A stretch of 64,000 bases of DNA from Aureibaculum algae (lineage in GTDB: Bacteria; Bacteroidota; Bacteroidia; Flavobacteriales; Flavobacteriaceae), in assembly GCF_006065315.1 (NCBI RefSeq), contig NZ_CP040749.1, positions 4,920,001 through 4,984,000 on the forward strand, written 5' to 3'. This document shows positions 1-6,882 of this stretch, piece after piece. The position numbers and the translations under genes were made by a program. The notes under the pieces were generated by a model. That model saw only the letters and a list, made by a program, of their open reading frames with translations. It did not search any database and was not told the origin of the DNA. How positions within the stretch are numbered: position 1 is the first letter of the stretch; every line of letters begins with the position of its first letter.

Positions 1-216
1 ATAAATTTGAATTGAATAATCTGGGCAGTTTTTAAATGTCCTTAGCCAAGGTATATAGGCCTTTTCATAATCTTTACCTTTGGCATACTTAACAAATTCA
101 ATAAAGCTACTTTTACAATCGAAGTTTGAATTTGTTTTAGTGGTATTCTTTTGCGAAAAAACACCTTCAATTATTAATAAACTTAAGAGTATTAATAACT
201 GAAGGTGCTTCGTCAA
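1..216 (-). CDS. secreted TPR-family protein, N-terminal part (cut by window edge)
   Basis: Seventy-two codons run in frame to the left edge, so the 3' part lies outside the window. The predicted protein begins at a TTG codon (214-216); the frame is closed by TAG at 235-237 and no ATG lies between, so TTG (or the ATT just before it) must serve as start. The first ~20 residues form a signal peptide ending in VFSQ. The region after it, with a Cys followed by SFIEFVKYAKGKDYEKAY and later KNCPDYSIQIY, resembles the corresponding part of the next gene upstream (Cys, then QNLSLFHESVKAGNFDGAYD and DNCPKASLYIY), so the two look like tandem paralogues. The start lies 27 bp after the stop of that gene, in the same operon. 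The exact role is unknown. Confidence 0.7.
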   Translation of the reverse strand, partial: MTKHLQLLILLSLLIIEGVFSQKNTTKTNSNFDCKSSFIEFVKYAKGKDYEKAYIPWLRTFKNCPDYSIQIY

Positions 217-242
217 AATTTTGTTTTTAGATTTCTATAAAT

Positions 243-1610
243 CTACGGAATTCTTACCGCTGTACCAATCCAACAACCTATCTTATATGAATCTCCAGAT
301 TTTTTACCTTCGTTAAAAATCAGTTTTGTATTAGGAGCATGATTTAAATAAGATCTTATTGATCTATTTGCTTTAGTTGCAATTCCTGGATCTACTGCTT
401 TTGCTTTAGCTGCCATATTTGCCGCAGCTACATATACCATTCTTTTCTCAAATTCAGAAGTCCCACAACTATTTGCACTACTACTATATAAACTAGCTAT
501 TAACAAATAAGCATCACCATAACTTGGTCTTTCTTTTAACGCTTTATAAGCATAACTTCTAGAAGTTGACTTATTCTTGTATCTATATTGACTAGCGATA
601 CTTAACAATAATTTTGCTTTTTTAAATGGATCTGTTTCTAAATCTATCGCCTTATTTTTATATTCCAATGCTTTTGTAGATTCTCCTCTTTCTTCTAAAA
701 TACCCGCATAGAAGATATATGCATTAGCTGAAGGCTCAACTGTTACCCAAGCCTCTACTAGTTTAGGGTATAATGCATCTTCAGTACATTCTTTAGAGTA
801 CATTCTTTGAACTGCCCTTTTTAACCATTTTGGATCCGTTTTGTTTGCGTCAAAACTTTTATTATATAAAGGTATTAACCTTTCGCAAGTTGCTACTTCA
901 CCTAAAGTTTGATCTAAAATTGGCTCTACCTGACCTAAACCTCTAAGGTTAATCGCGTTATTTTTAATCTTTAATTTTTCCTTAGAAGTTAATGTTTTAC
1001 CTAAAGAATCTTTTAACTTTAATTTATCTAACTCTTCAGACAAGATATCCATTTTTCCATTTACACCATCTAAAACATCATCATATGTATCAAACACTTT
1101 TTGCGGATCAGTATCTTTGTTTCTTTCTGTAACTTCTTTGAAATAAAGAGCTAAGTTTTTTATACTCATATCCGTTGGATCCTCTTTAAAGGCAGCTTCT
1201 AATTTTTCGAAAACGGCATCATTAGACGCTCCCCTTTCTTGTAAAGAAATAGCCCAATCACTATATACCTTAGCTGAATTTTTTGGAAAATGAACTAAAC
1301 GTTTTGTATATATTTCATCGATTAACTTGCTTGCAGCAGGTTTATCTGTACCTTTTTCGTACATGTTTTCAGCTATTTTTAAACCATCAACATAGATATA
1401 CAAAGAAGCTTTTGGACAATTATCGTAGCACCATTTCCACATATCATAAGCACCATCAAAATTACCAGCTTTTACACTTTCGTGAAACAACGATAAATTT
1501 TGTGTACATTTTGTTGGTTCAGCCCCCAACTTATCATCTTGTGCATAAACATTGCTCAATCCTGTTACCAGTAATAAGCCTAAAACCAAATTTGTAATTT
1601 TTCTTTCCAT
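243..1610 (-). CDS. secreted tetratricopeptide-repeat protein
   Basis: 455 aa with a clear signal peptide (residues 1-24, ending NVYAQ), so it is exported to the periplasm or outer membrane. The body is almost wholly helical, with TPR-like pairs best seen in the C-terminal half (the stretch containing ERGESTKALEYKNKAIDL, and ERPSYGDAYLLIASLYSSS). Several Cys residues (WKWCYDNCP near the start, IGCWIG near the end) could form disulphides. TPR proteins usually scaffold other proteins, but no partner can be named from the sequence. It follows the outer-membrane protein gene by 41 bp and is probably co-transcribed with coaX. It is not a known enzyme. Confidence 0.85.
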   Translation of the reverse strand: MERKITNLVLGLLLVTGLSNVYAQDDKLGAEPTKCTQNLSLFHESVKAGNFDGAYDMWKWCYDNCPKASLYIYVDGLKIAENMYEKGTDKPAASKLIDEIYTKRLVHFPKNSAKVYSDWAISLQERGASNDAVFEKLEAAFKEDPTDMSIKNLALYFKEVTERNKDTDPQKVFDTYDDVLDGVNGKMDILSEELDKLKLKDSLGKTLTSKEKLKIKNNAINLRGLGQVEPILDQTLGEVATCERLIPLYNKSFDANKTDPKWLKRAVQRMYSKECTEDALYPKLVEAWVTVEPSANAYIFYAGILEERGESTKALEYKNKAIDLETDPFKKAKLLLSIASQYRYKNKSTSRSYAYKALKERPSYGDAYLLIASLYSSSANSCGTSEFEKRMVYVAAANMAAKAKAVDPGIATKANRSIRSYLNHAPNTKLIFNEGKKSGDSYKIGCWIGTAVRIP

Positions 1611-1651
1611 TTTAAAAGGTATTAATTAATCTTTCTACTTATAGGTCCTTG

Positions 1652-2920
1652 TTATTGTATCTTTCGTTTAACAAACCATCTATCATTGAGCGTTAAACCG
1701 AGGCGAAAGTTAAAATAATTTTCTTTAATAAGCGAATTATTTATTTCTCCTCTTTTACCAAACTCAAAACCAAGGTTTAAATTTGATAATTGTTTGCCTA
1801 TAGGTAACCCTACTCCAAAAGACATGCCAAGATCATTAACTTTATCATTATTAATTGCAATTCCCGTTTGCCTCATGTTAAAACCTGCTCTGTAAGTTAT
1901 TCGTTTCCAGTAACTTGAGATTGAATTTATTTTAGGAATATAATAACCCCCAACAGAAACTCTACTCATTTTATCATGGCTTAATCTTGTGTTATCTGCT
2001 AAAACACCATTTGTAAAATCAATGGCATTATGAAAGCTATATTCTAAACCTGCATACCATTTATTTTCTTGCCCCAAACCAACACTTAAAATAGTATTCA
2101 ATGGTTTTTTAATATCATCATCAAAAGAGTTATTTACTAAAGTATCTCTAGGACTAACAGTTCCGTCATTAGTATTTACCAATGAAAACAATAGCTCATC
2201 TCCTTCATTTGACAAGTTATTCTTGAGATGAAAAACGGCCCCTGTTTTTAATATCAGCTTATCCGAAACTTTAGCACTGTATTGTAAACCTGCTTTTGCA
2301 GTAAACCCTCTTAACTCGGAGTTGGTTGTATGCATCGTAGCTAATTGCACACCATTTCTTCTATTTAAAAGTGAATTCTCAATAGTTCCAAATACGTATG
2401 AAGCTTCTAAACCAATGCTAACATTTTTAAGTAATTTATAACCAAAACCTAAAAACACTCGATTGGTACCACCGCTACCTTCAAAAAAATTAATTTCTGT
2501 TAAATCACCATCAGCATCTTTAAATTCTTCAGTTAAAGAATAGCCAACAGTTGTATTGGGCTGCAAACCAAAAGACACCCCACCCTTATTTCCAATTGGA
2601 ATACCTAATGCAAAATAAGACAAAGAAGCTGTTGAGGCTGATCCTTTATTTGTGCCGTCGTTTATGGATATTGATTTATTTTCACCGGCAATTGTATAGG
2701 TTGTATATTGTAAATAAGCCAATGCTGCTGGGTTTGTAAACGTCAATTGGTATGAACTATTAAAAGCACCACCTATCTCCCCCATACTCATTTCCTCTAC
2801 GGTTTTTTGGGGAGTTTCTTCACCTATACCAAAAAAAGAATAAGGTGAGTTATTATTTTTTTGAGTAAAGCCCTTAAAAGATAAAAGGATAAGTGATAAT
2901 ACTATAAGTTTCTTAATCAT
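1652..2920 (-). CDS. outer-membrane beta-barrel protein, FadL/OmpP1-like
   Basis: 422 aa with signal peptide (cleavage after GFTQ, residue ~20). After it comes the NNNSPYSFFGIGE segment, typical of a large Bacteroidota group of FadL/OmpP1-like barrels that begin SPYSxYGxGD, and the TNPAALAYL segment, which matches the NPA motif near the N-terminus of FadL-type channels. The rest alternates short aromatic-rich beta strands and ends in FVKRKIQ. It is probably an outer-membrane channel; the substrate is unknown. The start overlaps the end of coaX by 4 bp (ATGA type), so the two are translationally coupled. Confidence 0.8.
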   Translation of the reverse strand: MIKKLIVLSLILLSFKGFTQKNNNSPYSFFGIGEETPQKTVEEMSMGEIGGAFNSSYQLTFTNPAALAYLQYTTYTIAGENKSISINDGTNKGSASTASLSYFALGIPIGNKGGVSFGLQPNTTVGYSLTEEFKDADGDLTEINFFEGSGGTNRVFLGFGYKLLKNVSIGLEASYVFGTIENSLLNRRNGVQLATMHTTNSELRGFTAKAGLQYSAKVSDKLILKTGAVFHLKNNLSNEGDELLFSLVNTNDGTVSPRDTLVNNSFDDDIKKPLNTILSVGLGQENKWYAGLEYSFHNAIDFTNGVLADNTRLSHDKMSRVSVGGYYIPKINSISSYWKRITYRAGFNMRQTGIAINNDKVNDLGMSFGVGLPIGKQLSNLNLGFEFGKRGEINNSLIKENYFNFRLGLTLNDRWFVKRKIQ

Positions 2921-3636
2921 TCGTTTAGATTGTATATCAATATGCTGTTAAGTCCCTCCAATAAAAAATTTGGATTGGCAAATATGCTACTTTTTAACTT
3001 TTTAGCCAAGAAATTTGTGTCTCCTCCTGTTAAAACTACTGTTAAATTTGAAAATTCACTATTATATTGCTTTATAATTCCGTTTATTTCTTGAATAAAC
3101 CCATTTAAAACTCCAGAATGGATTGAGCTTTTGGTGTTCGTACCTATCATTTTATAACTAGCTTGTTCTAATAAAGGTAAATTAGCAGTAAACTGATGAA
3201 GTGATTTGTACCTTAAATTAATACCTGGTGAAATTGCTCCGCCTAAATATTCATTTTTTGAATTTATAAAATCATACGTAATACAAGTACCAGAATCAAT
3301 TACCAATACATTCTGCTTAGGATATTGACGGGCTGCTGCACTAGCCAATGCAATTCTGTCTACACCTAAAGTCATTGGTGTATCGTATTTATTTTGAAAA
3401 GGAATGCTCGTTTTATGATCAAGTTGTACGAATTTGTCGAACTTTTTAAGCTCCACATCGGTTAAAATATTGGTAACTGACGACAGAATACAATTTTTAA
3501 GGCTATATTCTTCTTGTAATTTATCAATATTTTTATTGATATCATCATGGTCAGAAATCAAACTAAAAACTAGCTTATCCTGCTTAAATACAGCTAGTTT
3601 AGCTCTAGTATTTCCAATATCAATAACTAAATTCAT
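2917..3636 (-). CDS. coaX: type III pantothenate kinase
   Basis: 239 aa, the normal length for CoaX, which phosphorylates pantothenate with ATP as the first step of coenzyme A synthesis in the cytoplasm. Motifs of the ASKHA-fold family are all visible: the phosphate loop VIDIGNTRAK at residues 4-13, TLGVDRIALA (the GxDR pantothenate/dimer motif), VIDSGTCITYDF (second phosphate motif) and GGAISPG. It is the first gene of an operon with the outer-membrane protein (4-bp overlap) and the TPR proteins. The link to those secreted proteins looks like conserved neighbourhood rather than shared function. CoaX enzymes are generally not inhibited by CoA. Confidence 0.96.
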   Translation of the reverse strand: MNLVIDIGNTRAKLAVFKQDKLVFSLISDHDDINKNIDKLQEEYSLKNCILSSVTNILTDVELKKFDKFVQLDHKTSIPFQNKYDTPMTLGVDRIALASAAARQYPKQNVLVIDSGTCITYDFINSKNEYLGGAISPGINLRYKSLHQFTANLPLLEQASYKMIGTNTKSSIHSGVLNGFIQEINGIIKQYNSEFSNLTVVLTGGDTNFLAKKLKSSIFANPNFLLEGLNSILIYNLNE

Positions 3637-3687
3637 GGTGTGTTTTAAAGAATTGTAAAGATACGAATAGATTTTTTACGAATTTGT

Positions 3688-3719
3688 TTTGATTAGTATT
3701 AAATTAAAATTTATATTTG
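3688..3719 (+). promoter_or_regulatory. Bacteroidota-type promoter of tRNA-Phe
   Basis: TTTG at 3688-3691 and TATATTTG at 3712-3719, separated by 20 nt. This matches the Bacteroidota primary sigma consensus TTTG / TAnnTTTG. The -7 box ends 18 nt before the tRNA, giving a short 5' leader. This is the best-matched promoter in the window. Confidence 0.8.
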
Positions 3720-3737
3720 CAACCGCTTTTAAAGCAT

Positions 3738-3810
3738 GGTGCCTTAGCTCAGTTGGTAGAGCAATGGACTGAAAATCCATGTGTCCCTGGTTCGAACCCT
3801 GGAGGCACCA
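3738..3810 (+). tRNA. tRNA-Phe (anticodon GAA)
   Basis: A complete 73-nt cloverleaf. The acceptor stem GGTGCCT (3738-3744) pairs with AGGCACC (3803-3809), with discriminator A at 3810. The anticodon stem ATGGA/TCCAT encloses loop CTGAAAA with anticodon GAA at 3771-3773. The T loop is TTCGAAC. CCA is not encoded, so it must be added after transcription. The T stem (CCTGG at 3786-3790 against CCTGG at 3798-3802) has a U-U mismatch at its centre. It is followed at once by a terminator and by the GIY-YIG array, whose units copy the 3' end of this gene. Confidence 0.97.
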
Positions 3811-3811
3811 C

Positions 3812-3841
3812 AAAAACCCCGAACTTTGTTTGGGGTTTTTT
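3812..3841 (+). terminator. rho-independent terminator of tRNA-Phe
   Basis: Arm AAAAACCCCGAAC (3812-3824), loop TTT, arm GTTTGGGGTTTTT (3828-3840), followed by more T. The stem has one G-U pair. The A-run and T-run on the two sides let it work in both directions. The same terminator is repeated after every downstream tRNA-tail copy at a 377-bp period. Confidence 0.9.
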
Positions 3842-3856
3842 GTTTTTAATTAAGTT

Positions 3857-4150
3857 ATGACTCACTACTTATACATAATTTATAGTATTTCTATTGACAA
3901 ATATTATATTGGTGAAACTAACAACCTCGATGAAAGGTTGATAAAACACAATAAACATCTGTATAAAAAGTCTTTCACCAAAATTGCTTCAGATTGGAAT
4001 TATGTTTTAACTAAGGAATGTCTTCAAAGAAATGATGCTATTTATCTTGAAAAATTTATTAAACGAATGAAAAGTAAAAAATTTATTGAAAAAATAATTT
4101 TAAAACCGAACATCCTTGAAGATATTCTTGATAAAAAACTACCTGAATAG
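3857..4150 (+). CDS. GIY-YIG nuclease family protein, copy 1
   Basis: 97 aa, a stand-alone UvrC-N/YhbQ-type GIY-YIG domain. It keeps the expected active-site residues: Y6 in HYLYIIYS (GIY position), Y17-I18-G19 (YIG), R27 and H31 on the following helix (LDERLIKHN), and metal-binding E65 in AIYLEKFIKR, so it is probably an active DNA-cutting enzyme. The C-terminal ~30 residues are Lys-rich. The ATG lies 10-16 nt after the T-run of the tRNA-Phe terminator and no clear ribosome binding site or private promoter is seen, so expression may depend on read-through. The protein is identical to copies 2 and 3. Function in the cell is unknown; homing, tRNA-locus recombination and DNA repair are possibilities, not demonstrated here. 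Confidence 0.9.
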   Translation: MTHYLYIIYSISIDKYYIGETNNLDERLIKHNKHLYKKSFTKIASDWNYVLTKECLQRNDAIYLEKFIKRMKSKKFIEKIILKPNILEDILDKKLPE

Positions 4151-4218
4151 CCCTGGTTCTCCCGAAGCATCGGGACTGGAGGCACCACAAAAACCCCGAA
4201 CTTTGTTTGGGGTTTTTT
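4151..4218 (+). repeat. tRNA-Phe tail with hairpin insert plus terminator, module 1
   Basis: CCCTGGTTC (as in the tRNA T arm) is followed by TCCCGAAGCATCGGGA, a perfect 6-bp hairpin with an AGCA loop, in place of the 5-nt GAACC of the real tRNA. Next comes CTGGAGGCACCA (tRNA 3' end) and the same terminator at 4189-4218. It begins directly after the stop codon of GIY-YIG copy 1. Confidence 0.9.
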
Positions 4219-4233
4219 GTTTTTAATTAAGTT

Positions 4234-4527
4234 ATGACTCACTACTTATACATAATTTATAGTATTTCTATTGACAAATATTATATTGGTGAAACTAACA
4301 ACCTCGATGAAAGGTTGATAAAACACAATAAACATCTGTATAAAAAGTCTTTCACCAAAATTGCTTCAGATTGGAATTATGTTTTAACTAAGGAATGTCT
4401 TCAAAGAAATGATGCTATTTATCTTGAAAAATTTATTAAACGAATGAAAAGTAAAAAATTTATTGAAAAAATAATTTTAAAACCGAACATCCTTGAAGAT
4501 ATTCTTGATAAAAAACTACCTGAATAG
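4234..4527 (+). CDS. GIY-YIG nuclease family protein, copy 2
   Basis: Same 97-aa protein as copy 1, with all GIY-YIG active-site positions kept (Y6, Y17-G19, R27, H31, E65). I see no nucleotide difference from copy 1, which means very recent duplication or ongoing gene conversion. Its ATG again lies just after a terminator T-run. It has no promoter of its own that I can recognise. Confidence 0.9.
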   Translation: MTHYLYIIYSISIDKYYIGETNNLDERLIKHNKHLYKKSFTKIASDWNYVLTKECLQRNDAIYLEKFIKRMKSKKFIEKIILKPNILEDILDKKLPE

Positions 4528-4595
4528 CCCTGGTTCTCCCGAAGCATCGGGACTGGAGGCACCACAAAAACCCCGAACTTTGTTTGGGGTTTTTT
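4528..4595 (+). repeat. tRNA-Phe tail with hairpin insert plus terminator, module 2
   Basis: Same structure and sequence as module 1, one period (377 bp) downstream: T-arm nine-mer, 16-nt perfect hairpin, tRNA 3' end, terminator at 4566-4595. Confidence 0.9.
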
Positions 4596-4610
4596 GTTTT
4601 TAATTAAGTT

Positions 4611-4904
4611 ATGACTCACTACTTATACATAATTTATAGTATTTCTATTGACAAATATTATATTGGTGAAACTAACAACCTCGATGAAAGGTTGATAAAA
4701 CACAATAAACATCTGTATAAAAAGTCTTTCACCAAAATTGCTTCAGATTGGAATTATGTTTTAACTAAGGAATGTCTTCAAAGAAATGATGCTATTTATC
4801 TTGAAAAATTTATTAAACGAATGAAAAGTAAAAAATTTATTGAAAAAATAATTTTAAAACCGAACATCCTTGAAGATATTCTTGATAAAAAACTACCTGA
4901 ATAG
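4611..4904 (+). CDS. GIY-YIG nuclease family protein, copy 3
   Basis: Third identical copy of the 97-aa GIY-YIG protein, in the same setting: terminator upstream, tRNA-tail module downstream. The active-site residues are intact, so selection or very recent origin keeps the reading frame open. Confidence 0.9.
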   Translation: MTHYLYIIYSISIDKYYIGETNNLDERLIKHNKHLYKKSFTKIASDWNYVLTKECLQRNDAIYLEKFIKRMKSKKFIEKIILKPNILEDILDKKLPE

Positions 4905-4972
4905 CCCTGGTTCTCCCGAAGCATCGGGACTGGAGGCACCACAAAAACCCCGAACTTTGTTTGGGGTTTTTT
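4905..4972 (+). repeat. tRNA-Phe tail with hairpin insert plus terminator, module 3
   Basis: Same as modules 1 and 2: T-arm nine-mer, hairpin, tRNA 3' end, terminator at 4943-4972. Confidence 0.9.
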
Positions 4973-4987
4973 GTTTTTAATTAAGTT

Positions 4988-5281
4988 ATGACTCACTACT
5001 TATACATAATTTATAGTATTTCTATTGACAAATATTATATTGGTGAAACTAACAACCTCGATGAAAGGTTGATAAAACACAATAAACATCTGTATAAAAA
5101 GTCTTTCACCAAAATTGCTTCAGATTGGAATTATGTTTTAACTAAGGAATGTCTTCAAAGAAATGATGCTATTTATCTTGAAAAATTTATTAAACGTATG
5201 AAAAGCAAAAAATTTATCGAAAAAATAATTTTAAAACCGAACATCCTTGAAGAAATTCTTGATAAAAAACTACCTGAATAG
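4988..5281 (+). CDS. GIY-YIG nuclease family protein, copy 4 (diverged)
   Basis: 97 aa. It differs from the other three by one residue (Asp to Glu in the segment ILEEILDKKL) and by several synonymous changes (for example CGT for CGA, AGC for AGT, ATC for ATT), all in the last third of the gene. The first two thirds match the other copies. The active-site residues are intact. Being last in the array and the only diverged copy, it may represent the oldest unit, from which the upstream copies expanded. Confidence 0.9.
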   Translation: MTHYLYIIYSISIDKYYIGETNNLDERLIKHNKHLYKKSFTKIASDWNYVLTKECLQRNDAIYLEKFIKRMKSKKFIEKIILKPNILEEILDKKLPE

Positions 5282-5349
5282 CCTTGGTTCCCCCGAAGCA
5301 TCGGGACTGGAGGCACCACAAAAACCCCGAACTTTGTTTGGGGTTTTTT
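5282..5349 (+). repeat. tRNA-Phe tail with hairpin insert plus terminator, module 4 (diverged, end of array)
   Basis: As the other modules but with two substitutions (CCTTGGTTC instead of CCCTGGTTC; CCCCGA instead of TCCCGA, which weakens one hairpin pair). The terminator at 5320-5349 is unchanged. Homology to the unit continues to 5358 and then stops, marking the right end of the array. Confidence 0.85.
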
Positions 5350-5497
5350 GTTTTTAATAAATATTCCCATTTTTCTTCATATTTAATGAATCCTTTTATT
5401 TTTTCTTTACCGAAAAAGATTATCTGTTGTAAAAAAAATTCAGACAGATTAGTTGTAAAAAAATGTAACTTGCACAACAATAAATTATGTCTAAAAC

Positions 5498-6835
5498 ATG
5501 AATTGGGAACAACTACTTTCTTTAAAAAAATATGGTGACACTAAGCAAAGAGAACGCAACAAGCAGAATGAGACGAGAATAGGTTTTGAGGTAGATTACG
5601 ATCGTATCATATTCTCTGATTCCTTTAGAAGTTTACAAGATAAAACACAGGTAATTCCTCTTTCAAATACAGATTTTGTTCATACAAGGTTAACCCATAG
5701 TTTAGAAGTTTCTGTTGTTGGTCGTTCATTAGGAAGAATAGTTGGTAAAGCCCTGCTAGAAAAGTACCCAAATTTAAAAGATCTTGGTTATCAAATTAAC
5801 GATTTTGGAGCCATAGTGGCTAGTGCTTGTTTGGCCCATGATATTGGTAATCCACCTTTTGGACATAGTGGTGAAAAAGCAATTGGAGAATATTTTAAAT
5901 CGGGCAACGGAATAAAATATAAGAATGAATTATCTGACAAACAATGGCAAGATTTAATTGATTTTGAAGGAAATGCAAATGGATTCAAAATTTTAACCGA
6001 ATCTAGAATAGGTGTTGAAGGTGGTTTACGTTTGTCTTATGCCACTTTAGGTGCTTTTATGAAATACCCGAAAGAGTCTTTGCCTAAAAAACCAACCGCT
6101 AATATTGTAGATAAAAAATACGGTTTTTTCCAATCAGATACTGAAACTTTTTTAGATGTTGCAAAGAGCTTACACTTAGAACAAAACAGAAAAGAAGATA
6201 TTTCTTATTTAAGACATCCTCTAGCATTTTTAGTTGAAGCAGCAGATGATATTTGTTATACCATTATAGATTTTGAAGACGGTATTAATTTAGGTTGGAT
6301 AGAAGAAGAGTTTGCCTTAGAATATTTAATAAAACTGGTAAAAGACACTATAAATACAGAAAAATACTACCAATTAACGACAAAACAAGACCGTATAAGC
6401 TATTTACGTGCACTTGCTATTGGCAACTTAATTAATGAAGCTGCAGCCGTTTTTTTAGAAAATGAAACGAAAATATTGGCGGGACAATATCAAATTTCTT
6501 TATTAGAAAAATGTAAATATGAAGCTCAAATTAATGACATTATTAAAATTAGTATCAATAAAATTTACAGAAGTAAAGAGGTAATTGAAAAGGAAATTTC
6601 GGGTTATAAAGTTTTAGCGGATTTATTAGATGTTTTTATTCACGCTGTAAACAATACTTTTGAACAAAAGCCTAGTAGTTATGACAACTTAATAATGAAC
6701 CTCTTACCCATAAAATATCAAAACCTCGATACTAATTTATATGATCGAATTCTTTCCGTATGTAGCTTTATAGCAAGTATGTCAGATGGTGCTGCTATTT
6801 TATTACATAAAAAGATTAAAGGGGTCGTAATTTAA
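5498..6835 (+). CDS. dgt: deoxyguanosinetriphosphate triphosphohydrolase (dNTPase)
   Basis: 445 aa HD-domain enzyme that hydrolyses dGTP/dNTPs to the nucleoside plus triphosphate and so trims the dNTP pool. Family motifs in order: FRSLQDKTQV (43-52), HTRLTHSLEV with metal ligand H67, and AHDIGNPPFGHSGE with H114-D115. A further Asp-rich helix is DDICYTIIDFEDGI, near residue 250. The length suits the shorter Dgt type (E. coli Dgt is about 505 aa). The ATG at 5498 is the first in frame and gives MNWEQLL, usual for Flavobacteria. It lies ~140 bp after the repeat array, with no gene between. Confidence 0.93.
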   Translation: MNWEQLLSLKKYGDTKQRERNKQNETRIGFEVDYDRIIFSDSFRSLQDKTQVIPLSNTDFVHTRLTHSLEVSVVGRSLGRIVGKALLEKYPNLKDLGYQINDFGAIVASACLAHDIGNPPFGHSGEKAIGEYFKSGNGIKYKNELSDKQWQDLIDFEGNANGFKILTESRIGVEGGLRLSYATLGAFMKYPKESLPKKPTANIVDKKYGFFQSDTETFLDVAKSLHLEQNRKEDISYLRHPLAFLVEAADDICYTIIDFEDGINLGWIEEEFALEYLIKLVKDTINTEKYYQLTTKQDRISYLRALAIGNLINEAAAVFLENETKILAGQYQISLLEKCKYEAQINDIIKISINKIYRSKEVIEKEISGYKVLADLLDVFIHAVNNTFEQKPSSYDNLIMNLLPIKYQNLDTNLYDRILSVCSFIASMSDGAAILLHKKIKGVVI

Positions 6836-6882
6836 AATCGTTCAATATATTCTAGTAACCACTATAAAAACTGATACGGCTT

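Larger units (their letters stand above)
3799..5358. repeat. tandem array: four 377-bp units with tRNA-Phe 3' end, terminator and GIY-YIG gene
   Basis: The period is exactly 377 bp. Units are 3799-4175, 4176-4552, 4553-4929 and 4930-5306, followed by a 52-bp partial fifth copy at 5307-5358. Each unit opens with the last 12 nt of the tRNA-Phe gene (CTGGAGGCACCA), then the terminator, then a 97-aa GIY-YIG ORF, then nine nt copied from the tRNA T arm (CCCTGGTTC) and a 16-nt perfect hairpin. Units 1-3 read as identical. Unit 4 differs at several bases, all near its 3' end. Homologous recombination between the 52-bp tRNA-tail/terminator direct repeats can explain the amplification. The original arrival of the ORF next to the tRNA may have been a mobile-element event. 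Confidence 0.95.

Noticed and set aside
3799..5358. The tandem array considered as a CRISPR or as a series of extra tRNA genes
   Set aside because: The repeats are 377 bp with no spacers, and the tRNA pieces comprise only the T-arm/acceptor 3' part with a broken T-loop, so they cannot fold as tRNAs.
4042..5370. Four minus-strand ORFs of 65-66 aa across the array, starting in the tRNA-tail/terminator module
   Set aside because: They run antisense through the GIY-YIG genes, repeat only because the unit repeats, and their N-termini are translated from the terminator and tRNA tail. There is no recognisable protein family.
5214..5538. ORFs on both strands (88 aa minus, 84 aa plus) between the array and dgt
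   Set aside because: They overlap the end of the array and the start of dgt, have poor composition and no family features; the 140-bp gap before dgt appears non-coding.
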